The translations under genes were made by a program, and so were the position numbers. Source: Streptacidiphilus sp. PB12-B1b (GTDB lineage: Bacteria > Actinomycetota > Actinomycetes > Streptomycetales > Streptomycetaceae). From it: a stretch of DNA of 64,000 nt. Below, piece after piece: positions 52,810 through 61,712 of the stretch (position 1 is its first letter; each line of letters begins with the position of its first letter). The stretch is taken from assembly GCF_014084125.1 (NCBI RefSeq), contig NZ_CP048405.1, positions 3,906,001 through 3,970,000 of the forward strand. Direction: 5' to 3'. Below the pieces are notes generated by a model. That model searched no databases. It saw only the letters and a list, made by a program, of their open reading frames with translations, and had not been told where the DNA came from.

Positions 52810-53661
52810 CTACACCATCTCTTCGATTGCACCCATGATGAGCTCACGGGACTTGCTGACGTTTGCTGCGGCCATATTGAGTCGGCGAAACAACGTGGCA
52901 TAGGTGTCCACATCGCCCTCCTCCTCATAGTACAACGTACTTGTAGGCGATTCGGCATAGATGATGTCCGTCTCGCCGGAAGTGGGGAAGCTCATAATGA
53001 CGAAAGGACCGAAGAGGCAGGCGTTCATGGGGTCCTCACGAGGCAGCACCTGCAATTCGACGTTCTGCCGCCTACTGTCGCCGACCAGGCTCTCCAGCTG
53101 CTCTCTCATGACCTCCTTTCCTCCGACACGGTGGTACAGCACGCTCTCGGAGATGATTACCCACAGTTGGAGCGGGTTCTCCCGGGTGAGGACCTTGCGG
53201 CGCTCGCGCCTCACATCGATCTGGGCGTCCACAGCTTCGGGGTTGAGTCCGGGGCTTGGAGCAGAACAGTCGCCCTCGTGTATTCCGGCGTCTGCAGAGC
53301 CGGCACAAGGTTGGTCTCGACGTTAGAGTCGGACGAGTCCCATTCGACCGCCACGTATGCGGCATAGGCCGAGTCGACCGAATTGGCGTAGCGGGACCAC
53401 CAGCCTTCTGCTTCGATTCACGGGCTAGGATCTCGATTTCTTGGCGGGCGCCCGGATCGGTGACGCCGTAGGCATCCATCAGGGCCCGCAGATCCGGGAG
53501 CCTGATACCCGACTGGGCATTTTCGATGCGCCCGACCTTCGACTCCGCCGATCCGAGGACGTGAGCCGCGTCGGCGTGCGTCAGCCCGCGGTCGTCCGCA
53601 GCTCTCGAAGACGCCTCGCCAAGCGCCGTTGACGGATCGTCGGGCTGGGGTTGATGGGCAT
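52810..53661 (-). pseudogene. XRE/DUF5753 regulator copy, frameshifted
   Basis: Mirror of 51616-52476 but nine bases shorter, with breaks after LARESKQK and near the DUF5753 start (ETNLVP region). The C-terminal 140 codons are intact in one frame. Probably sequence error rather than decay, since the changes are single-base losses. Confidence 0.8.
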
Positions 53662-53868
53662 TCAGCGCTCGCCTCTCCCTACAGGTTTGCTGGTCAAGTG
53701 TGCCGTCAGCCGACAGTAAGGGCAACCAGCTGCCGCACTGCCCAAAGTAGTGACTTGACACTTTGGTGATACCAGGGTGCAAACTACCTACTGTGTCGGC
53801 TCATCGTCGAGTCCAGCGCCCTGGCCGTCGATCGCAGAGCTGCGCAGCCCATGCCAAGGGGTGCAAGC

Positions 53869-54275
53869 ATGCCTGTACTGAGGCGGAGCAAGTCCGATAT
53901 CGGCGTTTTCGTCCGCCGTGAGGGCGGCTCGTGCCAGGGCCCGCGACGTTGCCTGCCGCTGGGGCTTGGACGAGTTGGCCGACGACCTGGAGTCCGTCAT
54001 CGGCGAGCTGGTGACCAATGCCGTGGTCCATGGCAGAGCGGCCAGAGGAAGCCGCGTGGCCGTCACCTACTACTTGATCAACGAGGGCTTACGCGTCGAG
54101 GTGCGCGACTGGGCATCTGGCACGCCTCGCGTCGGCAGCCCACCGGCCCTGGGATGGCATTCCCGAAAGCGGCCGTGGCCTGGCCATGGTCCGTGCCTTG
54201 AGCCGCCGATGGGGCGTGACCCCTCGCGTCATAGGCAAAACCGTGTGGTGCGAGATGGGTGTCAAACGAAGCTGA
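53869..54275 (+). pseudogene. RsbW-like ATPase copy, frameshifted
   Basis: Mirror of 50998-51408, four bases shorter. Frame breaks near the N-terminus (after PVLR-SK) and between the G1 and G2 boxes (GTPRVG then SPPALGWHS). The N-box is intact. Confidence 0.8.
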
Positions 54276-54287
54276 AAGGAATGGGTT

Positions 54288-54500
54288 ATGGCCGTTGACG
54301 TCCCGGATGGGTCCTCAACTCCGTTAGCGCACGAGCTTGTCTGGGACCGTGGGGCGAGGTGCTGGCGGCTCAGAGTCGGTGGCGCCCTGGCCGTGGGTGA
54401 TGACGGCCGCCCGTTGGGCTGGCTCCGATTCTCGGACGCCTTCGACGCCAAGTCGAGCAGCGAGAAAAGCACACCGTGCCAGGAGTGGGGGTGGCCATGA
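54288..54500 (+). CDS. Small protein after the ATPase, mirror copy
   Basis: Identical 70-residue product to 50773-50985, same AAAGGA ribosome site. Confidence 0.6.
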   Translation: MAVDVPDGSSTPLAHELVWDRGARCWRLRVGGALAVGDDGRPLGWLRFSDAFDAKSSSEKSTPCQEWGWP

Positions 54501-54729
54501 GCACGGAGCGCCCGACACCACTGGTCGGCGACTGGGTGGTGGATACGCGTACGGAGCGGACGGCCGTGGTGATAGACGTGTGCGCCGGGCGGCTGTACCT
54601 GCGCAGGCCGGGCGGCGGGTGGAGTGGGAGGCGCTGCCCGTGCATGTCCGCCCGGCCGCCCGGCACGAGGAGTTGTCGGCCCGGGTCGCCGAGGCCAACC
54701 TCCGCAGTCGCCTCGGGGGTGCGCAGTGA
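54497..54729 (+). pseudogene. 77-residue protein, mirror copy with a one-base loss
   Basis: Mirror of 50543-50776; a missing base after LYLRRPGGG shifts the frame, so the reading frame no longer ends at 54729. Confidence 0.6.
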
Positions 54730-55034
54730 CGCCGGCCTCCTGGTTCAACCTGCGTGCACTGCAGGTGTGGTGGCGTTGGCTGCGCACGGTGGTCCGCGTG
54801 CGCGCGGTTCAGTGGGCGGCGCTGGTCTCGCCTCGGCGGCGGCCGATGGCACGCCAGCTCCGGGCGCCCTCGCGCCGCGACTTCGTGGCGGCCGCGCGCC
54901 GCGCCGAGGCGGGCAGGGCGGCGTGGCGGCAGGCGCAGCCTCGCGGCGGCCGTGAACTGCTCCTGCTGCGGCGCATCTTCGCCGAGGAGCCGCACGGCCA
55001 GGAGCCTTACGGCCAGGAAGTGGGGCGCCGGTGA
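54726..55034 (+). CDS. Arg/Trp-rich basic protein, mirror copy
   Basis: Identical 102-residue product to 50238-50546, GTGA overlaps retained on both sides. Confidence 0.55.
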   Translation: MTPASWFNLRALQVWWRWLRTVVRVRAVQWAALVSPRRRPMARQLRAPSRRDFVAAARRAEAGRAAWRQAQPRGGRELLLLRRIFAEEPHGQEPYGQEVGRR

Positions 55035-55222
55035 CCGGGGCAGGCAGGACGGCGGGGCGGCGGGGCCGTTCGGGCAGTTGCTACGACGACGACTGTCCCG
55101 AGCTGCATGCGCTGTGCTCGGGGCACTTCAGCAGCCGCGAGGGCCCGAACTGCAGCCCGGAGCAGCGCAGGTGTCGTTGTCCGTGCCACACGCCGCAGGG
55201 TGCGCACCTGAGGGGGAGCTGA
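55031..55222 (+). CDS. Cysteine-rich 63-residue protein, mirror copy
   Basis: Identical to 50050-50241. Between here and the PhyH gene the right arm lacks two bases present in the left. Confidence 0.6.
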   Translation: MTGAGRTAGRRGRSGSCYDDDCPELHALCSGHFSSREGPNCSPEQRRCRCPCHTPQGAHLRGS

Positions 55223-55455
55223 CGGGTCCGGCCTGCTGCCGGCGGGCTGTCCCGGCTTGCGCGGGGCGGCCGCCCGGCCGAGGCCGGACGCGACCGGTAC
55301 GCCTGATGGCGGGTGCGCCGGTGGCGGGGGTACCGGCGCGCAGCGGGCGCAGGGGCCGGGACGGTGACGGGACGGGGAGTGCCGGGGGCCCGGTGGGCGG
55401 CGCGGGGTGGGGAAAAGGGGTCGCCGGGGGCGGGGGCTGATCTACGGTGCCGTTC

Positions 55456-56187
55456 ATGCTGGATCGTGGGCAGGTGGAGGAGTTCGTGGAGCGCGGCTTC
55501 GTGGTGGTGCCGCGGGCGGTGCCGCGGGAGCTGCTGGGCGCCGCGTGGCGGGCGGTGGAGGAGCTGCTGCGGGGCGCGCCGCCGGGGCCGGAGGTACGCG
55601 GGCCGCACTTCTTCTTCCCCGAGACCGGCCAGTCTCCTGCCCTGGCCGGGTTGTTGACGGGCAGTGCGGCGTTCGCGGCGGCCGAGTCGCTCACCGGGGC
55701 GGGGTCGCTGGAGGTGCCGTGGCAGGCGCAGGTGGCGTTGAACATACCGCCGTTCCCGACCGTGCCCGGCTGGCACCACATCGACGGGTTCCCGCCGGAG
55801 GCGGACGGGCGGCCGGGCACGTTCACGCTGCTCGCCGGTGTGCTGATGACCGATCAGGTCGATCAGGACGCAGGGGGGTTGTGGGTGTGGCCGGGCAGTC
55901 ACCTGGCCCACGCGCGGTACTTCCGCGAGCACGGGCCGGACGCGTTCTTCACCGCGGGCGGCTACCCGCCGATCCGGCCCTCCCCATCGGAGCAGGTCCG
56001 CGGCAGGGCGGGGGACCTGGTGCTGGCGCACTACCTGCTGGGCCACAACATCGGGGCCAACACCTCGCAGGCGACGCGGTGCGCGGTGTACTTCCGGCTC
56101 AAGCGGCACGGTCACGACGCCCGGTGGCGCGCGTTCCTGCAGGACCCCTGGCTGGACTACGACGCGGTCCGCGACGTCACGGACTGA
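55456..56187 (+). CDS. PhyH-family dioxygenase, mirror copy
   Basis: Product identical to the gene at 49083-49814, with the HxD (HHIDG), distal His (GHNIG) and Arg (TRCAVYFR) intact. Confidence 0.88.
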   Translation: MLDRGQVEEFVERGFVVVPRAVPRELLGAAWRAVEELLRGAPPGPEVRGPHFFFPETGQSPALAGLLTGSAAFAAAESLTGAGSLEVPWQAQVALNIPPFPTVPGWHHIDGFPPEADGRPGTFTLLAGVLMTDQVDQDAGGLWVWPGSHLAHARYFREHGPDAFFTAGGYPPIRPSPSEQVRGRAGDLVLAHYLLGHNIGANTSQATRCAVYFRLKRHGHDARWRAFLQDPWLDYDAVRDVTD

Positions 56188-56221
56188 CCGACCCCGCACC
56201 GACCCGGCGCCCGTGCGGGAA

Positions 56222-56470
56222 CGCTCGCCGTGAGGGGACAGTCGCCGTGCGGGGACAGTCGCCGTACGGGACAGTCCCCGTGAGGGGACGGTCGCCGTGA
56301 GGGGACGGTCGCCGTGAGGGGACGGTCGCCGTGCGGGCCGGTCGCCGTGCGGGACGGTCGCCGTGCGGGACGGTCGCCGTGCGGGCCGGTCGCCGTGCGG
56401 GACGGTCGCCGTGCGGGCTGGTCGCCGTGTGGGCCGGTCCCGGCGCGGGGCCGGTCGCTGTGCGGGGCCG
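56222..56470. repeat. 16-bp minisatellite, mirror copy
   Basis: Same array as 48800-49048, read here as GTCGCCGTGCGGGACG and variants. Confidence 0.9.
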
Positions 56471-57923
56471 CTTGGCCGAGGCCACCCCGCCGACACCCGG
56501 CGCATCCAGGCAGCCCTGGACGCCTGCACCCGTGGCGGCCCGGCCACCGTGGCCGTGGAGCCGGCCGCCGCCGGCGCCGCCCGCACCGTCTTCCTGACCG
56601 GCCCGCCGGCCGTGCACCGCGGCGAGGTGCTGCTGCTGGCCGCCGACGTCACCCTGTACGGCTCGCGCAACCCGGCCGACCACCAGATCCACGGCACGTC
56701 CGCCTGCGGGACGCTGTCCGGCCCCGACGACGGCTGCTCCCCGCTGATCACCGTCCTGGGCGCGTGGAGTCGCTGCGTTCGCCCACCGGCGGCCAGGGCC
56801 GCATCGACGGCTGCGGCGACCTGACCATGCTGGGCTCCCCCACCACCTGGTGGGGCCTGGCCGCCAGGGCGCAGACCACCGGCGAGCAGCAGAACAACCC
56901 GCGGCTGATCCAGGCCGACGACAGCGACGACTTCACCCTCTACGACATCGACCTGCTCAACGCCGCCAACTTCCTTGTGGTCTACAACGGCGGCACCGGC
57001 TTCACCGCCTGGGGCGTGCGCATCAAGACCCCCGACACCGCCCGCAACACCGACGGCATCGACCCGGCCGGCGCCAAGGACGTCACCATCGCCGACTCCT
57101 CCATCCAGGACGGCGACGACGGCATCGCCGTCAAGGGCGGCTCCCGGCCCAGCAGCGACATCACCGTCAAGGACGACCACTTCTAGGCACCCACGGGATC
57201 TCCATCGGCTCGCAGACCTACAGCGGGGTGAGCAACGTCCTGGTCCAGGACAACACCGTCACCGGCACCGACAGCTCCGGCACGGCCAGCGCCAGCAGCA
57301 CCGACCTGCGCATCAAGTCCTCACCGGCCGGCGGCGGCCGGGTGTCGGCCGTCGGCTACCTGGACAACTGCGCGAGCGCGGTGCGCGCACCGCTGGACTT
57401 CGACACCCACTACTCCAACGGCACCGGCCCCTACACCCCGGACTTCACCGGCATCGTCGTCAACGGACTCGGCGTGACGTCCTCGCCGGACAGCGCCCAG
57501 TCCACGCTGGTGGGCTTGAGCGCGCGCCACCCGCTGGGCCTGGCCCTGGAGAACATCAGCACGGACACCACCAGGGCCACCTCCCGGTACGCCGACATCA
57601 CCCTCGACGACAGCGGCCTGAAGCCGTCCGGGACCGGGGCGAGCACCAACAGCACCACCGCCCCCGGCGCGGTCCCCCACTGCAGCTCCCCGCCCTACCC
57701 CGCCCTGCGAACACCCCTCCGAACGGCCCTCACCCGGCCGACCGGCACGCCCCCCCGACCCCGCCTGCCCCGCCCCGACCCCACCTGCCCCGGCCCGGCC
57801 CGGCCCCGCCTCGCCCCGGCGCGGCAGGGCCGGGCCGGGACGGGCCGGGACGGGGCGGACGCGTCCGGGCACCCCTCCCCTTTTCAAAGGCCCCGCTCTC
57901 ATGGTGAGAGTGGACTTGCATAA
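56470..57923 (+). pseudogene. GH28 polygalacturonase-like enzyme, mirror copy
   Basis: Same three frames, same two breaks (near 56,760 after TVLG and at 57,184 after KDDHF) and same missing N-terminus as 47347-48800. Motifs NTDG, DGDD, THG and RIK visible. Confidence 0.75.
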
Positions 57924-57964
57924 ACTGATGCGAACGGCCTATATTCATGAGAGCAAGCTCTTAT
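57896..57964. promoter_or_regulatory. Operator-like dyads before the hydrolase, mirror copy
   Basis: CTCTCATGGTGAGAG (57896-57910) and ATGAGAGCAAGCTCTTAT (57947-57964), as in the left arm. Confidence 0.6.
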
Positions 57965-57981
57965 GAAGGGAATCGCTCATC

Positions 57982-58809
57982 ATGACTGCCCCGACCTCCA
58001 CCGGCACCACCCGCACCCTCGACCTGCCCAACGGCCTGTCCCTGACCGTCCAGGAGGACGGCGCCGACTCCCGGGGCAGCGGCGTGCTGCTGCTGCACGG
58101 CGGCGCCGGGCCCCGCTCGGTGGCGGGGCTGGCCGCCGCGCTGTCCGAGCACGTGTACGCGCTGACCCCGACCCACCCCGGCTTCCAGGGCACGCCCCGG
58201 CCCCCGTGGTGCGACACCGTCGCCGACCTGGCCGTCGCCTACCTGGACCTGCTGGACGCGCTCGACCTGACCGGGGTCATGGTGGTCGGCAGCTCCATCG
58301 GCGGCTGGATCGCGGCCGAGATGGCCCTGCGCGACACCCGCGGGCGCATCGGCGCGCTGACCCTGCTCAACGCGGTGGGCATCCACACCGAGGCCGCGGA
58401 GGAGCCGGTCGTGGACGTGCGCACCCTGACACCCGCCCAGATCAGCCGACTGTCCTTCGCCGACCCGGCGCTGCGCCCGGACTTCGCCTCCTTCAGCGAC
58501 GCCCAGCGGGCCGCGACGGGCGCCAACCAGGCGGCGCTGGCGACCTACGCGGGCGCGGGGTTCAGCCACGACCCGAAACTGCGCGGGCGCCTGCACCGGG
58601 TCACCGTGCCGGTACTGGTCGCCTGGGGCGAGCAGGACGGCATCGCCGGCCCGGCCTACGGCCGCGCGTACGCCGACGCCTTCCCCCACGGCCGCTTCGT
58701 GCCGGTGCCCGGGGCCGGACACTTCCCCCACATCGAACAGCCCGGACCCACCCTGGGCGCGATCGGCACCTTCGTGGACACCGCGGTCAAACCGAACCAC
58801 GCCGCCTGA
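57982..58809 (+). CDS. Alpha/beta hydrolase, mirror copy
   Basis: 275-residue product identical to 46461-47288, with GSSIGG nucleophile elbow and GAGHFPH histidine. Confidence 0.88.
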   Translation: MTAPTSTGTTRTLDLPNGLSLTVQEDGADSRGSGVLLLHGGAGPRSVAGLAAALSEHVYALTPTHPGFQGTPRPPWCDTVADLAVAYLDLLDALDLTGVMVVGSSIGGWIAAEMALRDTRGRIGALTLLNAVGIHTEAAEEPVVDVRTLTPAQISRLSFADPALRPDFASFSDAQRAATGANQAALATYAGAGFSHDPKLRGRLHRVTVPVLVAWGEQDGIAGPAYGRAYADAFPHGRFVPVPGAGHFPHIEQPGPTLGAIGTFVDTAVKPNHAA

Positions 58810-59037
58810 CCACCCACCACCCGCCGCACCGCGCCCGCCGCGCCCGCCGCGCCGCGCGCCGGGGCCCCCAGGGGCGCGGACACGCGACGCGGACGGCAGG
58901 GCCGGACGGCGCGCGAAGCGGGGACGCCATGCCCGGGCGGGGACGGACGGCGCGCCCGGGCGGGACGGCGCGCCCGGGCGGGACGGCGGCGGGCGGGGAC
59001 GGCGTGCGGCGGGCCGGGCGCAGCGGTGGGACGGGTC

Positions 59038-59869
59038 CGTCAGGCGTGGCCGTCAGGTACAGCCGTCAGGCGTGGCCGTCAGGTACAGCCGTCAGGCGGG
59101 GCCGTCAGGTACAGCCGTCAGGCGTGGTCGTCAGGCGTGGCCGTCAGGTACAGCCGCCAGGCGTGGCCGTCAGGTACAGCCGTCAGGCGTGGTCGTCAGG
59201 CGTGGTCGTCAGGTACAGCCGCCAGGCGTGGCCGTCAGGTACAGCCGTCAGGTACAGCCGCCAGGCGTGGCCGTCAGGTACAGCCGCCAGGCGTGGCCGT
59301 CAGGTACAGCCGTCAGGTACAGCCGTCAGGTACAGCCGTCAGGTACAGCCGCCAGGCGTGGCCGTCAGGTACAGCCGTCAGGTACAGCCGCCAGGCGTGG
59401 CCGTCAGGTACAGCCGTCAGGTACAGCCGCCAGGCGTGGCCGTCAGGTACAGCCGTCAGGTACAGCCGCCAGGCGTGGCCGTCAGGTACAGCCGTCAGGT
59501 ACAGCCGCCAGGCGTGGCCGTCAGGTACAGCCGTCAGGTACAGCCGCCAGGCGTGGCCGTCAGGTACAGCCGTCGGGTACAGCCGCCAGGCGTGGCCGGT
59601 GGCGGGGCCGTCAGGCGCAGCCGTCGGGTACAGCCGTCAGGTACAGCCGCCAGGCGTGGCCGTCAGGTACAGCCGTCAGGTACAGCCGCCAGGCGTGGCC
59701 GTCAGGTACAGCCGTCGGGTACAGCCGTCAGGCGTGGTCGGTGGCGGGGCCGTCAGGCGCAGTCGTCGGGTACAGCCGCCAGGCGTGGCCGTCAGGCGCA
59801 GCCGCCAGGCGCAGCCGCCAGGCGCAGCCGCCAGGCGTGGCCGTCGGGTGCAGCCGTCGGGTGCAGCCG
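59038..59869. repeat. 13-bp minisatellite, mirror copy
   Basis: Units TCAGGTACAGCCG and CCAGGCGTGGCCG; the cupin-to-hydrolase distance is 1,061 bases in both arms, so the copy number is identical. Confidence 0.92.
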
Positions 59870-60328
59870 TCAGGCGTGGTCGGTGGCGGGGGTGGTGGCG
59901 TAGCGGCTCATCACCTCGGCGGTGGTCTGCGCGGTCAGCTCGCGGCCCTCGTTCAGGGTCTGGCGCAGGTCGCGGAAGTACTGGACGTACAGGTCGGGGG
60001 TGAAGGTGTTGAGCAGCACGGCGGGCTGGTCGCCGGGGTTGGCGAAGGTGTGCGGGACGCCGGGCGGGACCATGACCAGGGTGCCGGCGGGGGCGTCGTG
60101 GTCGGTGTCCCCGACGGTGAACCTGGCGGTGCCGGAGACGACGTAGAAGCCCTCGTCGTGCTGGGCGTGGCGGTGCTGGGGCGGGCCGCTGGTGTGCGGG
60201 GCCAGGGTGATCTCGCCCACGCCCAGGCGGTGGGCGGTGGTGCTGCCGTCCTCCAGGATGCGCATGCGGGTGGTGCCCAGGTCGATCACCTCGCCGCCCT
60301 GCGGGGGGACGATCGAGACCTCGTTCAT
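59870..60328 (-). CDS. Cupin-domain protein, mirror copy
   Basis: 152-residue product identical to 44942-45400. Confidence 0.87.
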   Translation of the reverse strand: MNEVSIVPPQGGEVIDLGTTRMRILEDGSTTAHRLGVGEITLAPHTSGPPQHRHAQHDEGFYVVSGTARFTVGDTDHDAPAGTLVMVPPGVPHTFANPGDQPAVLLNTFTPDLYVQYFRDLRQTLNEGRELTAQTTAEVMSRYATTPATDHA

Positions 60329-60341
60329 GACCGACTCCTTT

Positions 60342-60359
60342 GTGAGAGTATACTCTCAC
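60342..60359. promoter_or_regulatory. TetR operator, mirror copy
   Basis: GTGAGAGTATACTCTCAC between the cupin and TetR genes. Confidence 0.7.
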
Positions 60360-60448
60360 GACTGTAGGGTGCTTGCGTCGTACCATGCAAGCCGGCTCCC
60401 GTCGCGGGAGCGCGATCACCCAACCGAGTGCGAACGGGAGGCGGACCC

Positions 60449-61066
60449 ATGCCGTCGCAGACCACAGCCGGCCGTGCCAACCAGAAGCTGCGCACGCGCA
60501 CCGCGATCGTGCAGGCCGCGGCCGAGCTGGGCCGCACCGGGGGCGAGGTGACCATGCCCGAGGTCGCCCGGGCGGCACTGGTCTCCGAGGCCACCGCCTA
60601 CCGCTACTTCCCCGACCTGGCCAGCCTGCTGCAGGAGTCCATCGCCGGGCAGCTGCCCACCCCGGACCAGGCGCTGGCGCCGGTGGCCGACAGCCGGGAC
60701 CCGGTGGAGCGGGTCGCGGCGGCCACCGAGTTCCTGCTGCGCCACGTGCAGGCCCGCCAGGGCGTGGTCCGCGCGATGATCGCCTCCACCGTCACCCGGC
60801 CCGCCGAGTCCGCCGCCCGGCCCGGCCTGCGCTTCGGCCTGATCGACCACGCACTGTCCCCCCTGGACGCCACCCTGGGCACCACCGACCCGGCCGCCCT
60901 GACCCAGCTCAAGCGGGACCTGGCGGTCGTGGTCAGCGCCGAGGCCCTGTTCAACCTGACCGACCTGCACGGACTGGACCCCCAGACCGCCATCGCCAGC
61001 GTCGTGCACACCGCCACCACCCTCACCCGCGCCGCCCTGCACCACGTCGGCCCCGCCCACCCCTGA
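60449..61066 (+). CDS. TetR-family repressor, mirror copy
   Basis: 205-residue product identical to 44204-44821, with GGAGG before the ATG. Confidence 0.88.
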   Translation: MPSQTTAGRANQKLRTRTAIVQAAAELGRTGGEVTMPEVARAALVSEATAYRYFPDLASLLQESIAGQLPTPDQALAPVADSRDPVERVAAATEFLLRHVQARQGVVRAMIASTVTRPAESAARPGLRFGLIDHALSPLDATLGTTDPAALTQLKRDLAVVVSAEALFNLTDLHGLDPQTAIASVVHTATTLTRAALHHVGPAHP

Positions 61067-61147
61067 ACCACCCCCACCCCCAAGCCGACCGACGCACCGT
61101 CACCGGGTGCCGCCGCGCGGGCACCCGCGCCCGCGGGCACGGCGCCC

Positions 61148-61573
61148 TCACGCGTCGGCGGCGGCCGGGAGGGTCGGGGCTTTGCGCCAGTCCCCGGCGG
61201 GGCGCCGGGACACGGCGCGCACGACCGAACGGCCCGGGGCACTCAGGCCGTGGTCGTTGCACAGGCAGCAGCGCAGGGAGTCGAGCAGGGCGACCAGCAC
61301 ACGCGAGACGAAGAGCAGGTCCCCCATCCGGTACTCGAAGGCGAAGACGCCCACCGGCCCCCCAGAACCGAGCGGACGCCGGCGAGCGCACCCCGGTCGA
61401 ACTCCCCGAGCACGCCCGCCTCCCCGCGACCTGCACCGCGCCGCCCCGGCCGGACCCGACCGAGAACCCGCCCCGGTGGATCCCGGACCTCGCCACCGCC
61501 CCAGGGCCGACGCACGCCGCCACAGGAACGCGAGGTCGTACCCCTCGGACAGGACGAGCACCACTCCCTGCAT
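61148..61573 (-). CDS. Hypothetical protein, mirror copy
   Basis: Mirror of 43696-44122 with four rather than five Gs near 61,500, so this copy reads start and end (FAFEYRMGDLLFVSRVL) in one frame of 141 codons, but its middle is then Gly/Arg-rich shadow sequence. The correct run length cannot be decided from sequence alone. Confidence 0.45.
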   Translation of the reverse strand: MQGVVLVLSEGYDLAFLWRRASALGRWRGPGSTGAGSRSGPAGAARCRSRGGGRARGVRPGCARRRPLGSGGPVGVFAFEYRMGDLLFVSRVLVALLDSLRCCLCNDHGLSAPGRSVVRAVSRRPAGDWRKAPTLPAAADA

Positions 61574-61598
61574 CCCGCCCCCTCGGCCCCGCCCCGCC

Positions 61599-61668
61599 CC
61601 GCCCGGCCGCCCCCGGCCGCCCCCGGCCGCCCCAGGCCGCCCCAGGCCGCCCCAGGCCGCCCCAGGCC
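61599..61668. repeat. 10-bp tandem repeat, mirror copy
   Basis: GCCCCAGGCC units complementary to 43601-43670. Confidence 0.85.
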
Positions 61669-61712
61669 GGGACTGTACCGGATCCCGGCGCCCGGGCCCC
61701 GCGCACCGCCGT

